From: Chara braunii
Lineage: Eukaryota; Streptophyta; Charophyceae; Charales; Characeae
Assembly (NCBI GenBank): GCA_003427395.1
Contig: BFEA01000213.1
Location: 27,820 to 54,745 of the forward strand
Length of the DNA: 26,926 nt
Direction: 5' to 3'
Shown here piece by piece: positions 19,312-26,926 of the stretch. Numbering within the stretch: the first letter of the stretch is position 1; each line of letters begins with the position of its first letter. Made by a program: the position numbers and the translations under genes. Under the pieces are notes generated by a model, which ran no database searches, was not told the DNA's origin, and saw nothing but the letters and a program-made list of their open reading frames with translations.

Positions 19312-19353
19312 GCATTTGAACTGATTATGGCCATATTGACCACAACGAATGCA
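19312..19353 (-). other. CCHC zinc knuckle of gag
   Basis: The translation is CIRCGQYGHNQFKC, an exact C-X2-C-X4-H-X4-C nucleocapsid knuckle with all four ligands intact, preceded by a basic Arg/Gly/Ser-rich stretch. It identifies the gag C-terminus and the coding strand. Confidence 0.95.
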
Positions 19354-21028
19354 GGTCTGTCGTATGTACCGATCTCTCCACACGTCCTCTGAGAGACCCG
19401 CCTTCTCCCATGGGGGAGCGTTGGGGTCGACTTGACTCCTTGACCGGGAGCCTCCACGGCATCTACCGGTCGCCTTACCTTTTCGAGCTACGACAAGACA
19501 ACTCCACCCCCTGAAGCTTCAATGCTGCCCGCCTTTGCACCTACTCCCTCCTAGAAGTTGTCTTCTAATTCGATGGTTGAACCATCGTTATCGACAAACA
19601 TAATACGTCCTTTCACCTTCCAGTTGGAAGGCAGTGTTTTCTTCCTACTATCCGTAGTGGGTGCCTGTCCATGCCCTATCTTCGCCTCGAGGTCTAGGGC
19701 CTTCTTGCTAAACGAAGGAAAGTTGTGCATATTGATGTTGGCCTCACCTGCCAACTGGTTCCTGAGAGGCAAAGAGAAGCATCTCAGGTAGGAGGTGAGT
19801 AGAATCTGGGGTCATAGCGCACCCCTGGGACACAGATCAAACGCTCAACAACGACGGTGGCTTCCCTTACTGACTTGAACTGCGGCATGTGCAGTGTTAG
19901 GATTGCGTCAGTGGCCCTTTGGGCCTCCTGAGGATCATGCCACCTTTCCTCCACCAGCGTAAGGAAGTCATCCAATTTCTTGGTGACTGTCGAAGCGTGG
20001 AAGTCATGACCATACCCCTGGAGTTGTACCAAACCAGTCAACCATCTTGCTGCACTACCCTCCAGGTAGGAGGCAGCCACAAACACTTCTTCGTGCGGCA
20101 AGGTAAGTTTACACCTAACATAGACTGGCACTGCCCTCAACCACGTGTCGAGGTCTTCGCCCCTCTTATCCCCTGTGAAGGGTTTAGGAGCGGCGATGGC
20201 CGTCTTGGGCACCCACTGTGTTTGTCCCGGTCCCTGCATCACTACGGGCTGTGGACCCTGTGACACATATTGTTGTGCTAACTGCTGGGGTTGCGTGCGC
20301 TGCGGCTGTACAGATTGCGAGACAGCAGGTTGCGTGGTAACCGCAACCTGCAACGGAGATTGGGTGTACACTGTTTGTACAGGAACCTGCAAACTAGATC
20401 CTGCTGATACCCCTCCTGATAGCGGCATGCCCAGGGAAACGATCGCGATCGATGATGGGGCTACATATGGGGATACCCCAGTCACAGGTGGGACAAAAGG
20501 AGGAGGTTGTACAACGGGTCAGGCACCAAGCCCGGACATTGGCGACGTTGCCTGCGCTCGCCCAACCAACAGGGCCAGACTTTGCTGAATATCTTGAAGG
20601 ATGGTTGTCTGATGGTCCTGAATCTCAACTACATTTAGCAGGACGGACCGTATGATCCTCACATCATCAGTCACTTGCATCAGGTCCATCTCCTCTGACT
20701 CACTAACGCCCGCTTGTCTACGCTGCGTCCTGGCTCTTCTTTTAATCATATTTTCCTTCTCCGCTTTTATCTCTCCTAATGCCTTATGTAGTTGTGCCTC
20801 CTGCAATGTTGCCTGTTGTATGGCGATCTCGTCAGAAGTCAACACTATAGGCTAGCTTGCCATTACGCCAGCGGACTGACTCTGGGTCTGCGCGACCGTT
20901 GACCCGACAGACCCTGAACTACCGGCCTGAGTAGTCTGCTGCGCAGAAGTGGCCATGGCTTCTGAAGCTGCGGCCTCACTCACAAGTGCCCTGCTAGCCT
21001 CTACTGCTCTAGCCCTCCTCTGCTGCTG

Positions 21029-21090
21029 CTGCCTCTCCCTAAGTTGGCGGAACAGATATCTGCCTCTCCCTAAGCTGGCGGAACAGATAT
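21029..21090. repeat. 31-bp tandem duplication inside gag
   Basis: Two adjacent copies (21029-21059 and 21060-21090), beginning CTGCCTCTCCCTAAG and ending GGCGGAACAGATAT, differ at one base. Since 31 is not a multiple of three, the copy destroys the gag frame. Confidence 0.97.
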
Positions 21091-21188
21091 CTGTCGCCCT
21101 CTGGTCCTAATGCCAAGTGGGCAATTGGGCGTCTAGCCGATCGCAATATCCTCCGGTCGTCCTCTCCAGTGTCCTCCTCATCGCTCAT

Positions 21189-21480
21189 AAGCTACAACCC
21201 TGTACACAATCTGCACTAGTGCACTCTAAATGCCTACCGCAGCGTAGTGCACATACCAAGTAACTGGTGGCTATTTCGGAGTAGATACACTTGGGGTCAA
21301 CAGGTAAGTCAGATTCCTACAAATAAAACTATTTTTAGTTTGACTAATCCGCAAACAGAAGCACCATGAACAAGAAACAGTTCTAACTAATGTTGTCTGT
21401 CATATGTCAATGGTCGTACACCTAACTAATCAAAACATAAAAATAGAATCATTTGTGTGGATAGGACAGTATGGATTTTT
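21189..21480 (-). other. Retroelement leader or possible 5' LTR end
   Basis: On the minus strand this lies just upstream of gag. At 21258-21249 the sequence TGGTATGTGC matches the first six to seven bases of the tRNA-iMet primer site used by many plant retrotransposons (TGGTATCAGAGC) and then diverges. A CCACCA just before it could be the LTR end. Without a second LTR this cannot be verified. Confidence 0.3.
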
Positions 21481-21757
21481 TCTCGAACTTATCACATGTA
21501 ATCTACCCCTCCCTTAGTTCCCCTGAGTATCTCTTGACGTCAGCGTCCCTGAGCAATCTGGAGAGCGTCGCATGTCTAGAGGTGTGTGTTCGGCCCACCC
21601 CTGTGCCCCGAGTATTTGCTGAGCTGGCGAGCCCTGCAGTGGATTATCCTCGCGTGCAGCGAGCCTTACAACCATTGGCTAATCCAGAGGCAATTTAACG
21701 TCCGCCCCCAAGTGACTCCAGGAATTATTTTACGTCGCAGCTAAACGACGATCACAG
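21481..21757. other. Possible LTR or promoter upstream DNA
   Basis: No gene is seen. It contains TGACGTCA-like text (CTTGACGTCAGCG at about 21534) and ATTGGCT/CCAAT words in both orientations, which suits an LTR or a promoter. Confidence 0.3.
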
Positions 21758-21789
21758 CCAATGGTTCCCCTTCCGGTGCTTATTTAAAG
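21758..21789 (+). promoter_or_regulatory. CCAAT and TATA-like pair, plus strand
   Basis: CCAAT (21758-21762) is followed by TATTTAAAG (21781-21789) and then by a C/T-rich start-like region. The order suits a plus-strand core promoter, but the CCAAT-TATA spacing of about 20 bp is short. No coding region is recognised downstream. It may be an LTR promoter. Confidence 0.25.
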
Positions 21790-22170
21790 ACGCCCAGTCT
21801 CGTCTCCCTTAAAGGCTGGCCTGCCCTTCAGTACCCATCTAACAGCGCAGCAAGCCAAACAAAGGACAAGCAGCAAAGCATGCGTGCTCTACTCCCGGTG
21901 GGTTGGCATGGTGACCGTGACCCAGTGCTTCGTCCAGGGCCCTTCAGAAAGCTCCGCCCATCTTCTCCCATATGCTCCACGTGAACATTGCCGACTCTCA
22001 AGAAGTGTCGAAGAGGGTAGATAAGGTTAAGAGCAACGTACCTCAAATAGCTGCCCCCAGCCACATAGATAATCTCACCAGATGACCTGATGCCGATTGT
22101 GATGACCAGTCATTGCTTCAGCACAACCAGCATTGCACGCCGTTCCACCTCAGCACCAATCGCACATTAG
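21790..22170. other. Anonymous DNA downstream of the promoter-like pair
   Basis: CA/GC-mixed sequence without recognisable coding or RNA features. Confidence 0.4.
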
Positions 22171-22269
22171 ATAGTTCTCATCACACTGTCCAACACCCAC
22201 GTTATAGTTCTCATCACACTGTCCAACACCCACATTACAGTTCTCATCACACTGTCCAACCCCCACATT
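22171..22269 (+). repeat. Three tandem 33-bp units
   Basis: Copies at 22171-22203, 22204-22236 and 22237-22269 share AGTTCTCATCACACTGTCC then ACCCAC and ATT, with one to three changes each. The unit length is a multiple of three, but no frame across it is convincing. Confidence 0.95.
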
Positions 22270-22979
22270 ACACCACGTAGCCTTCCTGGCAATCCCCTCA
22301 CCGCCTAGGTCGCCTATCACTCGTCTCCACCCTCCTCACTACACACCACTTACGGCCAAACTCGCCAAGCAGACCGCATGTATGTACCGCATAAGGCAGA
22401 AGACAAGCGTCAGATGAGCGCAATCGTACCACAGCTCCGACACCAAATTGCAAGGAAGATGAGCAACAGTGAACTTCAGCAATCAAACAGCATCATACAT
22501 ATGAGTCCAGATCGTCGTGACCTCGAACCAACAGCAAAATTGCATCACGAGATTCACCAAATAAAAACACACCAAGAGTTCATAATTGACAATGCTGAAA
22601 TAGTCCCATCATCATCAACAAAGAACCAGAGTTGATATCCTATCTGGCGCTCGGCGCCCAGACTACATGTGGCAGATCCTATCTAGCCTATACTACAATG
22701 CCAAAGTTGACGACAACAGCTCTCCCGAAGTACGAGCATACAGCGACCAATGTCGCACGCTTCCAGCACCAGGTATGTCTCTCGCCTCACTCACAACCTC
22801 GTTCCCCAACACACAGATGCCACTTGCACCCAGGGACCACCCTGCGCCACACCCAGCTTACAGCAGCACAGCTCGACTATGGCTGCCTGCTCATTCCCTG
22901 CTCGCCCGTGAGCGCCAGCCAGCAATTAGCGCAGCAGCGCTTGCGCAGCATGCAGCCAGCACCCGAATGGTGAATGCGG
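22270..22979. other. Intergenic DNA, no gene seen
   Basis: Overlapping open frames up to about 140 codons exist on the plus strand at 22378-23092, without any recognised motif. Composition is C/A-rich. Confidence 0.45.
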
Positions 22980-23360
22980 AGGCAGGCCCTTCGCTATATC
23001 GAAGTGGCCTGCCTGCGTCCAGTCCCAGGAAGCTTCCAGTAGGCCCTCGTAGCCTGAGGCCCAGCACGTACAAGAACAGGCCTTGGGCCTGAGGTGGTTG
23101 CATGCACCCAACTGCCTTTGGCCTGTGTTTGGCCCAGTACCCGTATCCAGCCCAGGGCCTGCTTTCCATACACTCACACAGGCGGCCCAGGGCCTGGATT
23201 CTCTCAACCCACTGGCGCTGCGCAACTGCCTGAATTTCCTTGAGTTGCGTGGTGGCCAGAATAGGGCCCTGAGGGCCTTGTCGAGCCTGCCTTCACTTAG
23301 GGCAGCCGACTGGCTTCAAAATGGGGCCTTATGGGGCTCATAGAGACAGTGGCCTCGCAC
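22980..23360. other. GGCC-rich block
   Basis: GGCC occurs repeatedly in GGCCTG, GGGCCTG, AGGCCC and GGCCCAG contexts. Every frame is enriched in Gly/Pro/Ala/Leu. A similar but sparser block is at 4060-4480. No tandem period was found. Confidence 0.5.
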
Positions 23361-23884
23361 TGTTGAAGGCGCATCATGTAACAAGCCCACTCAGTCAATG
23401 GGCTTCGCCATGCTTCAACAGGGCACGTCTTTCCACCCACTTCATCCCCCTTGTCACCCTCACAACTGGCCACTTTTTCTCGTCAGAGGAACAAACCCCT
23501 CTAGCTCCGTCAGCTGACCAAACTCTGCAGTGTCATGAGCTGCACACTGCCGAACAGAAAACACCGGAGGGTACTTCCCCTTCCCTGCCACCCTTGCCAT
23601 TTTTGCCTTCGCCCTCACTCGTTTCTTCACTCCCACCCTCCTTTGTTCCCCTTACCTTCTCTAACACTAGCCTCTATTCATACATAGTGCCATCCATTTC
23701 CCTGCACCCTCCAATTGTCCTAATCACAGCCTGTGGACACTGCATTCTTTTTTCCATTACCCCTCTCGCCCTCCTCTGACCCTGAGAACTCATCTTCCTG
23801 GCAAACCTCCTCTTCTTAGGGCACCCTCACACTGGGACTGTGAACAAAGCTGGCCATGAACACAGTCATACGCATATGGGAAAG
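23361..23884. other. Pyrimidine-rich intergenic DNA
   Basis: C/T-rich plus strand (for example CCTTGCCATTTTTGCCTTCG), no recognisable gene. Confidence 0.5.
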
Positions 23885-24167
23885 CCATACTGTGCATACA
23901 CCATGAGCTCTGACACAATCCTCGTCCTCCTCACCCTCCCTCACAGCTTCGCCATATGCTTCTTGGCTCAAGAGACTCCTCCATCTTACTCCTCCCGCCC
24001 TCCCTTCCTCTCTTGATGTAAGGGAGCGATACTGTGCATACGCCATGAACTCTGACACAATCCTTGTCCTCCTCACCCTCTCTCACACCTTCACCATATG
24101 CTTCTTCCTCCAGAGACTCCTCCATCTTACTCCTCCGCCCGCCCTTCCTCTTTATGTAAGGGAGGCA
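23885..24167. repeat. Two tandem ~142-bp units
   Basis: Unit A (about 23885-24026) and unit B (about 24027-24167) share ATACTGTGCATAC, TCTGACACAATCCT, GTCCTCCTCACCCT, CCATATGCTTCTT and GAGACTCCTCCATCTTACTC. The anchor ATACTGTG is at 23887 and 24029. A minus-strand frame (24305-23931, 124 codons, with a repeated 'KMEESLE' and 'LPYIKR') crosses both, but no domain is recognised. Confidence 0.92.
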
Positions 24168-25049
24168 GAAGATTTCGCTCCTCTCCACCCCCTTCTCTTT
24201 CTCGTTTGCATACAGGATCGACCGTTTCTGCACTCCGGAAGCCCCTCCCACAGCCATGCTCATCCCTACCCACTCGCCACCGTTGCCGGGAAAGTGCCTT
24301 CTCATGCAAAGTTCGCGATTAACAACTTTTCAGATTTTCGAGGGCTTGCCAAGACAGCCACCTCCACGGCTCCAACAAACACACCAAACTTGACACACAC
24401 AAACCTTGGTCAAAAGCAAAACAGGGCAAAAAACAGAACTAGAAAAACTGAAAATTTTATCCCCAAAATGCCCTTTTCAATGTTTGCGAGGCCAACCTAT
24501 GTATGGACCTAAAAGGGGATATCCTTGTGAACCACTCACACGCCCATCATGGCATTCCTCGGTTGACACGATCTGCTTGCCGGGGTCCAGGCTGCTTCTT
24601 CAGCAGCACCGCTCACCACAGACAGTCGTCAAAGTCTGTGGCTCCAATTCTCTCACAGCCGCACTGGTGGCCCACTTACGCAGCATCCACCTCAGCCATT
24701 CCTCACTCTTCATCCATCTCAACCATTCTACCTCAACAACTCATGACTACTCATCCCCCCCCACCAGTCACGCATCAAAGTCTGTTCGCATAAGCCGTAC
24801 CCTTATATGGTATAGGACATGCAGATGACTGCAGTTATAGAACACTCCAGTTAAGCCGTAGCCATATATGGTACAGGACATCCAGATAATTGCAGATAGA
24901 ACACTCCAACTGGATGCCACTATGGCAAGGCTAAATGCAGAAAGACAAACATATAGCGCTCCCTAAGCAGATTCAGAGTTCAGTCCTTGCAGGGTATCAG
25001 TTGTCGGGTGGTCTTTGATGGTTAATCACAACTGCGGTTAAGGTGGAGT
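24168..25049. other. Intergenic DNA with a short duplicated phrase
   Basis: No gene is seen. TAAGCCGTA is followed by CCCTTATATGGTATAGGACAT at about 24791-24820 and by GCCATATATGGTACAGGACAT at about 24853-24880, each then with CAGAT and GAACACTCCA. This is a degraded direct duplication of about 62 bp. Confidence 0.55.
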
Positions 25050-25152
25050 AGCATTGGTTTGGGGACTCTGCAGACTGTAGAGGAATCAGCCTCCTGATAA
25101 GAAGCATTGGTTAGGTGACTCTGCAGACCGTAGAGGGTTCAGCCTCCTGATG
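25050..25152 (+). repeat. Two diverged ~50-bp direct copies, 53-bp offset
   Basis: AGCATTGGTTTGGGGACTCTG at 25050 and AGCATTGGTTAGGTGACTCTG at 25103 are each followed by CAGACTGTAGAGG or CAGACCGTAGAGG and by TCAGCCTCCTGAT. Confidence 0.88.
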
Positions 25153-25212
25153 ACTTGGTGAAACTCATCAGGAAGCTCAACATGTTTCACCAACTCACCA
25201 GGAAGCTGAACC
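25136..25212. repeat. Inverted repeat with 29-nt arms
   Basis: Arm 1 (25136-25164) starts GGTTCAGCCTCCTGATG; arm 2 (25184-25212) is its reverse complement with three mismatches. The 19-nt spacer holds AGGAAGCTCAAC, a further partial copy of arm 2. Arm 1 also matches 859-887 with three mismatches. Confidence 0.9.
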
Positions 25213-26067
25213 TCCGACGAAACAGGCTGCCACAGCCCCTCGTTTGTTGTCCCCTTCTCTCTCTCTGCCTAAGGTTCACCGGGCAGTTCTATATGACGAT
25301 ATATATAGAGCCAGAACGAAATGTGAAAGGCAGAAATTTAGACTACTACACACGAAGGTTCGCCATTAGGGCCGCCCTGCGAGAGGCCCACACTACCTAT
25401 CAAATCCTACAGGATGCAGGGAGGTGCCATCAACCTGAACTCTGAATGAGTAACCCGTGACATCGTTCCCATTCAAGGAAGTCTATATACAACACAAATT
25501 ACAATACATACTCCAGTTGGCATCTATCTATCTGTACATAGTAAGTCAGCAGTGGTAGTGCGTTCGATATGTATATCGTGGATACGACACGATGACCTTC
25601 TGGGATGAATCTGATCGCAATGATGCCCAGATTCGGTAGAAAATCTCTCTGAGTCTTAACACCCCAGAGGGGTAAATGGACAGACTCTTCGATCGTACGA
25701 CAGGACAAACACACACATCGTCAAAGAGGATAAAAGGAAGACAAAAAGAGAGCAAATTCTCCCCTCCATACAATCGTTCGGGCCAATTTGGCATTGTCAT
25801 GCCATGACGTGCCGTGCCGTTTGAAAAGTCATACACGTGGCAACTACGCCCACAGTAGTAAGACGACGCTTACGGCCTAAAGAGAGGTTTTACTGCCCTT
25901 CTTGTCATCTATGATACTCTCTGGTCTTCCGTCTCTGCCTATCCCCCTCCTCACTCCGTCTTTCACCCCATACGTTTCATCCTTGCTGACACATACCCAA
26001 AATCGAAGCCTCGTGTTCAGGTATGTGAGAGAGAGAGGAGAAGGAGAAGACAAAGGAAGAGTAGGAG
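25213..26067. other. Intergenic DNA, no gene seen
   Basis: Short open frames only, with no recognised domain. A small (TA) stretch lies near 25300. Confidence 0.5.
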
Positions 26068-26107
26068 GAGAAGAAGAAGAAGAAGAAGAAGAAGAAGAAG
26101 AAGAAGA
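26068..26107. repeat. (GAA)n trinucleotide tract
   Basis: About thirteen AAG/GAA units within a longer purine-rich run (26026-26140). It explains poly-Glu and poly-Leu translations. Confidence 0.95.
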
Positions 26108-26366
26108 GAGAAGAAGGAGAAAAAAGGAGAAAAAAAGCAGAATCTCTCACACAATTGACAAAGGTCATCAATCCATCTATTAAAGAGACAGCCCCTTGTT
26201 CTGTATTCGTGAGAGAGAGACAGAGAGATTTCAAATGGAATCAAGCTATGCCTTCATCCTTGTTGGCACGTACTTGAACGTGAACCTCATCCGACGTGGA
26301 AAGCCAATTGGGAGTGGCTTCAATTGGCTTCGATGGGTATTGATGTTCATGTCGGCAGTTTAGAGC

Positions 26367-26556
26367 TTGATGTCTTGGGGTACAGAGCAGGACGGGCGAA
26401 GCTAACGACGGGAAGACCTGCTGCTTTTCCCTGCGAAGCCAAGTGATTCGGACAGGTGGCAAAGAAAATGATAATACGGGCATCGCAGTGTGCACAACCG
26501 CCAATTTCCACCGATCCCTCAGACGACTGATAAGCGCTGGAACAGAGAGCAGAAGA
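26367..26556 (+). repeat. Large direct repeat, left copy (370-bp offset)
   Basis: The copy includes TACAGAGCAGGACGGGCGAA, GGGAAGACCTGCTGC, GTGTGCACAACCG and CAATTTCCACCGATCCCTCA, each paired 370 bp downstream. It is followed by AGAAGAACGT and the (CT)n tract. Confidence 0.95.
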
Positions 26557-26558
26557 AC

Positions 26559-26560
<2 letters not shown>

Positions 26561-26628
<68 letters not shown>
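26561..26628. repeat. (CT)n microsatellite
   Basis: This is a pure CT run of about 34 units directly after the left copy of the 370-bp-offset repeat. Confidence 0.98.
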
Positions 26629-26630
<2 letters not shown>

Positions 26631-26664
26631 GTGTGTGTGTGTGTATCCGTGTGTGTGTGTGTGA
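26629..26664. repeat. (TG)n microsatellite
   Basis: A TG run with one TATCCG interruption follows the (CT)n tract. Confidence 0.95.
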
Positions 26665-26736
26665 AGACCATCTCACTGGAGATTGCACAGCCATCCATCC
26701 AACCGGTCAGTACCTTCTATTTTTTCATGTGGCAAT

Positions 26737-26926
26737 ATGATCTCGTGGGGTACAGAGCAGGGCGGGCGAAGCTAACGATGGGAAGACCTGCTGCTTTCCC
26801 TGCGAAACCAAGTGATACCGACAGGTGGCAAAGAAATTGCTAAAACGGGCATTGCAGTGTGCACAACCGACAATTTCCACCGATCCCTCAGACGACCGAT
26901 AACCGCTGGAACAGACAGCCGAAGAA
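26737..26926 (+). repeat. Large direct repeat, right copy, cut by window end
   Basis: It is nearly identical to 26367-26556, with scattered substitutions and a few single-base indels (for example TACAGAGCAGGGCGGGCGAA). It ends at the window edge within ACAGACAGCCGAAGAA, where the left copy would run into (CT)n. Confidence 0.95.

Larger units (their letters stand above)
15690..21188 (-). mobile_element. Degraded Ty3/gypsy retrotransposon, internal region
   Basis: On the minus strand the order is gag, CCHC knuckle, protease, reverse transcriptase, RNase H, integrase, GPY/F-type C-terminus, which is the Ty3/gypsy (Metaviridae) order. Individual parts are given as separate entries. A partial match to a tRNA-iMet-type primer site sits at 21258-21249, 70 nt before the gag ATG. 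No pair of long terminal repeats was found: sequence beyond the integrase end (below 15690) is the unrelated plus-strand remnant, so the 3' LTR is probably lost. Stops, indels and active-site changes in every domain mark it as long dead. Confidence 0.95.
18992..21188 (-). pseudogene. Gag with CCHC zinc knuckle, multiply broken
   Basis: The start chosen is ATG at 21188, opening an acidic then Arg-rich N-terminus (MSDEEDTGEDDRR). A 31-bp tandem duplication (21029-21090) shifts the frame. In the shifted frame the text runs on through a Gln/Ser/Thr-rich part to TAG (20854-20852), coiled-coil-like 'AIQQATLQEAQLHKAL', TGA (20521-20519), a Pro/Gln/Val-rich linker and the retrotransposon gag domain ('PKPFTGDKRGEDLDTWL', 'VFVAASYLEGSAARW', 'LVEERWHDPQEAQRA'). 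A frameshift near 19795 and TAG (19553-19551) follow. Then come a basic Arg/Gly/Ser stretch, 'APPWEKAGLSEDVWRDR' and the knuckle at 19353-19312. A further shift near 19200 leads to an acidic Glu-rich tail ending in TGA at 18994-18992. Confidence 0.9.

Noticed and set aside
22171-22269. Possible CRISPR-like array
   Set aside because: The 33-bp units are directly adjacent with no unique spacers, and the genome is eukaryotic. It is a plain tandem repeat.
22378-23092. Plus-strand frames of 85-141 codons
   Set aside because: No recognisable motif, no splice-supported extension and overlapping open frames on both strands; composition explains the openness.

Overview
The window looks like a repeat-dominated nuclear segment of a eukaryote with a large genome. 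It holds long dinucleotide and trinucleotide microsatellites, (TA)n tracts, several minisatellites, an assembly gap and one old, broken Ty3/gypsy retrotransposon. No intact host gene, rRNA, tRNA or CRISPR array could be supported. The retrotransposon and the general texture suggest the green lineage; a charophyte alga such as Chara is my impression, but nothing here proves a species.

Layout. 1-1115: (CT)n, (TA)n and (TG)n tracts plus a 29-nt dispersed motif that returns as an inverted repeat near 25.1 kb. 1116-1885: a candidate non-autonomous DNA transposon with short ACAGGGT terminal inverted repeats, embedded in (TA)n, with CG-rich tips and an internal 190-bp-offset duplication. 1886-6740: low-complexity intergenic DNA with three (TTA)n tracts. 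6742-8310: a (GA)n tract, then a ~53-bp-unit minisatellite split in two by a ~700-bp block of nested inverted repeats. 8310-11640: mostly anonymous, with a TTG/CAA-rich block and a small hairpin cluster. 11791-12516: eleven units of a 66-bp minisatellite. 12517-14056: nothing recognised. 14057-14190: assembly gap beside a (TG)n/(CA)n inverted pair.

14835-15750 carries a broken plus-strand coding remnant with a hydrophobic start and a long charged coiled coil. It meets, tail to tail, a minus-strand Ty3/gypsy element (about 15690-21188, possibly to about 21268). The element still shows gag, a CCHC knuckle, protease, reverse transcriptase, RNase H, integrase and a GPY/F-type C-terminus in canonical order. 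It has many stops and frameshifts, a 31-bp tandem duplication near the gag start, loss of the integrase CC zinc ligands, and Asp-to-Asn changes at two RNase H catalytic positions. It cannot be autonomous.

21189-26926 has a promoter-like CCAAT/TATA pair, a 33-bp triplet repeat, a GGCC-rich block, a 142-bp duplication, the inverted repeat at 25.1 kb and a large direct repeat with 370-bp offset that runs off the right edge. I do not see a new multi-gene system. The most original structures are the hairpin block at 7.3-8.0 kb and the CG-tipped element at 1.1-1.9 kb.
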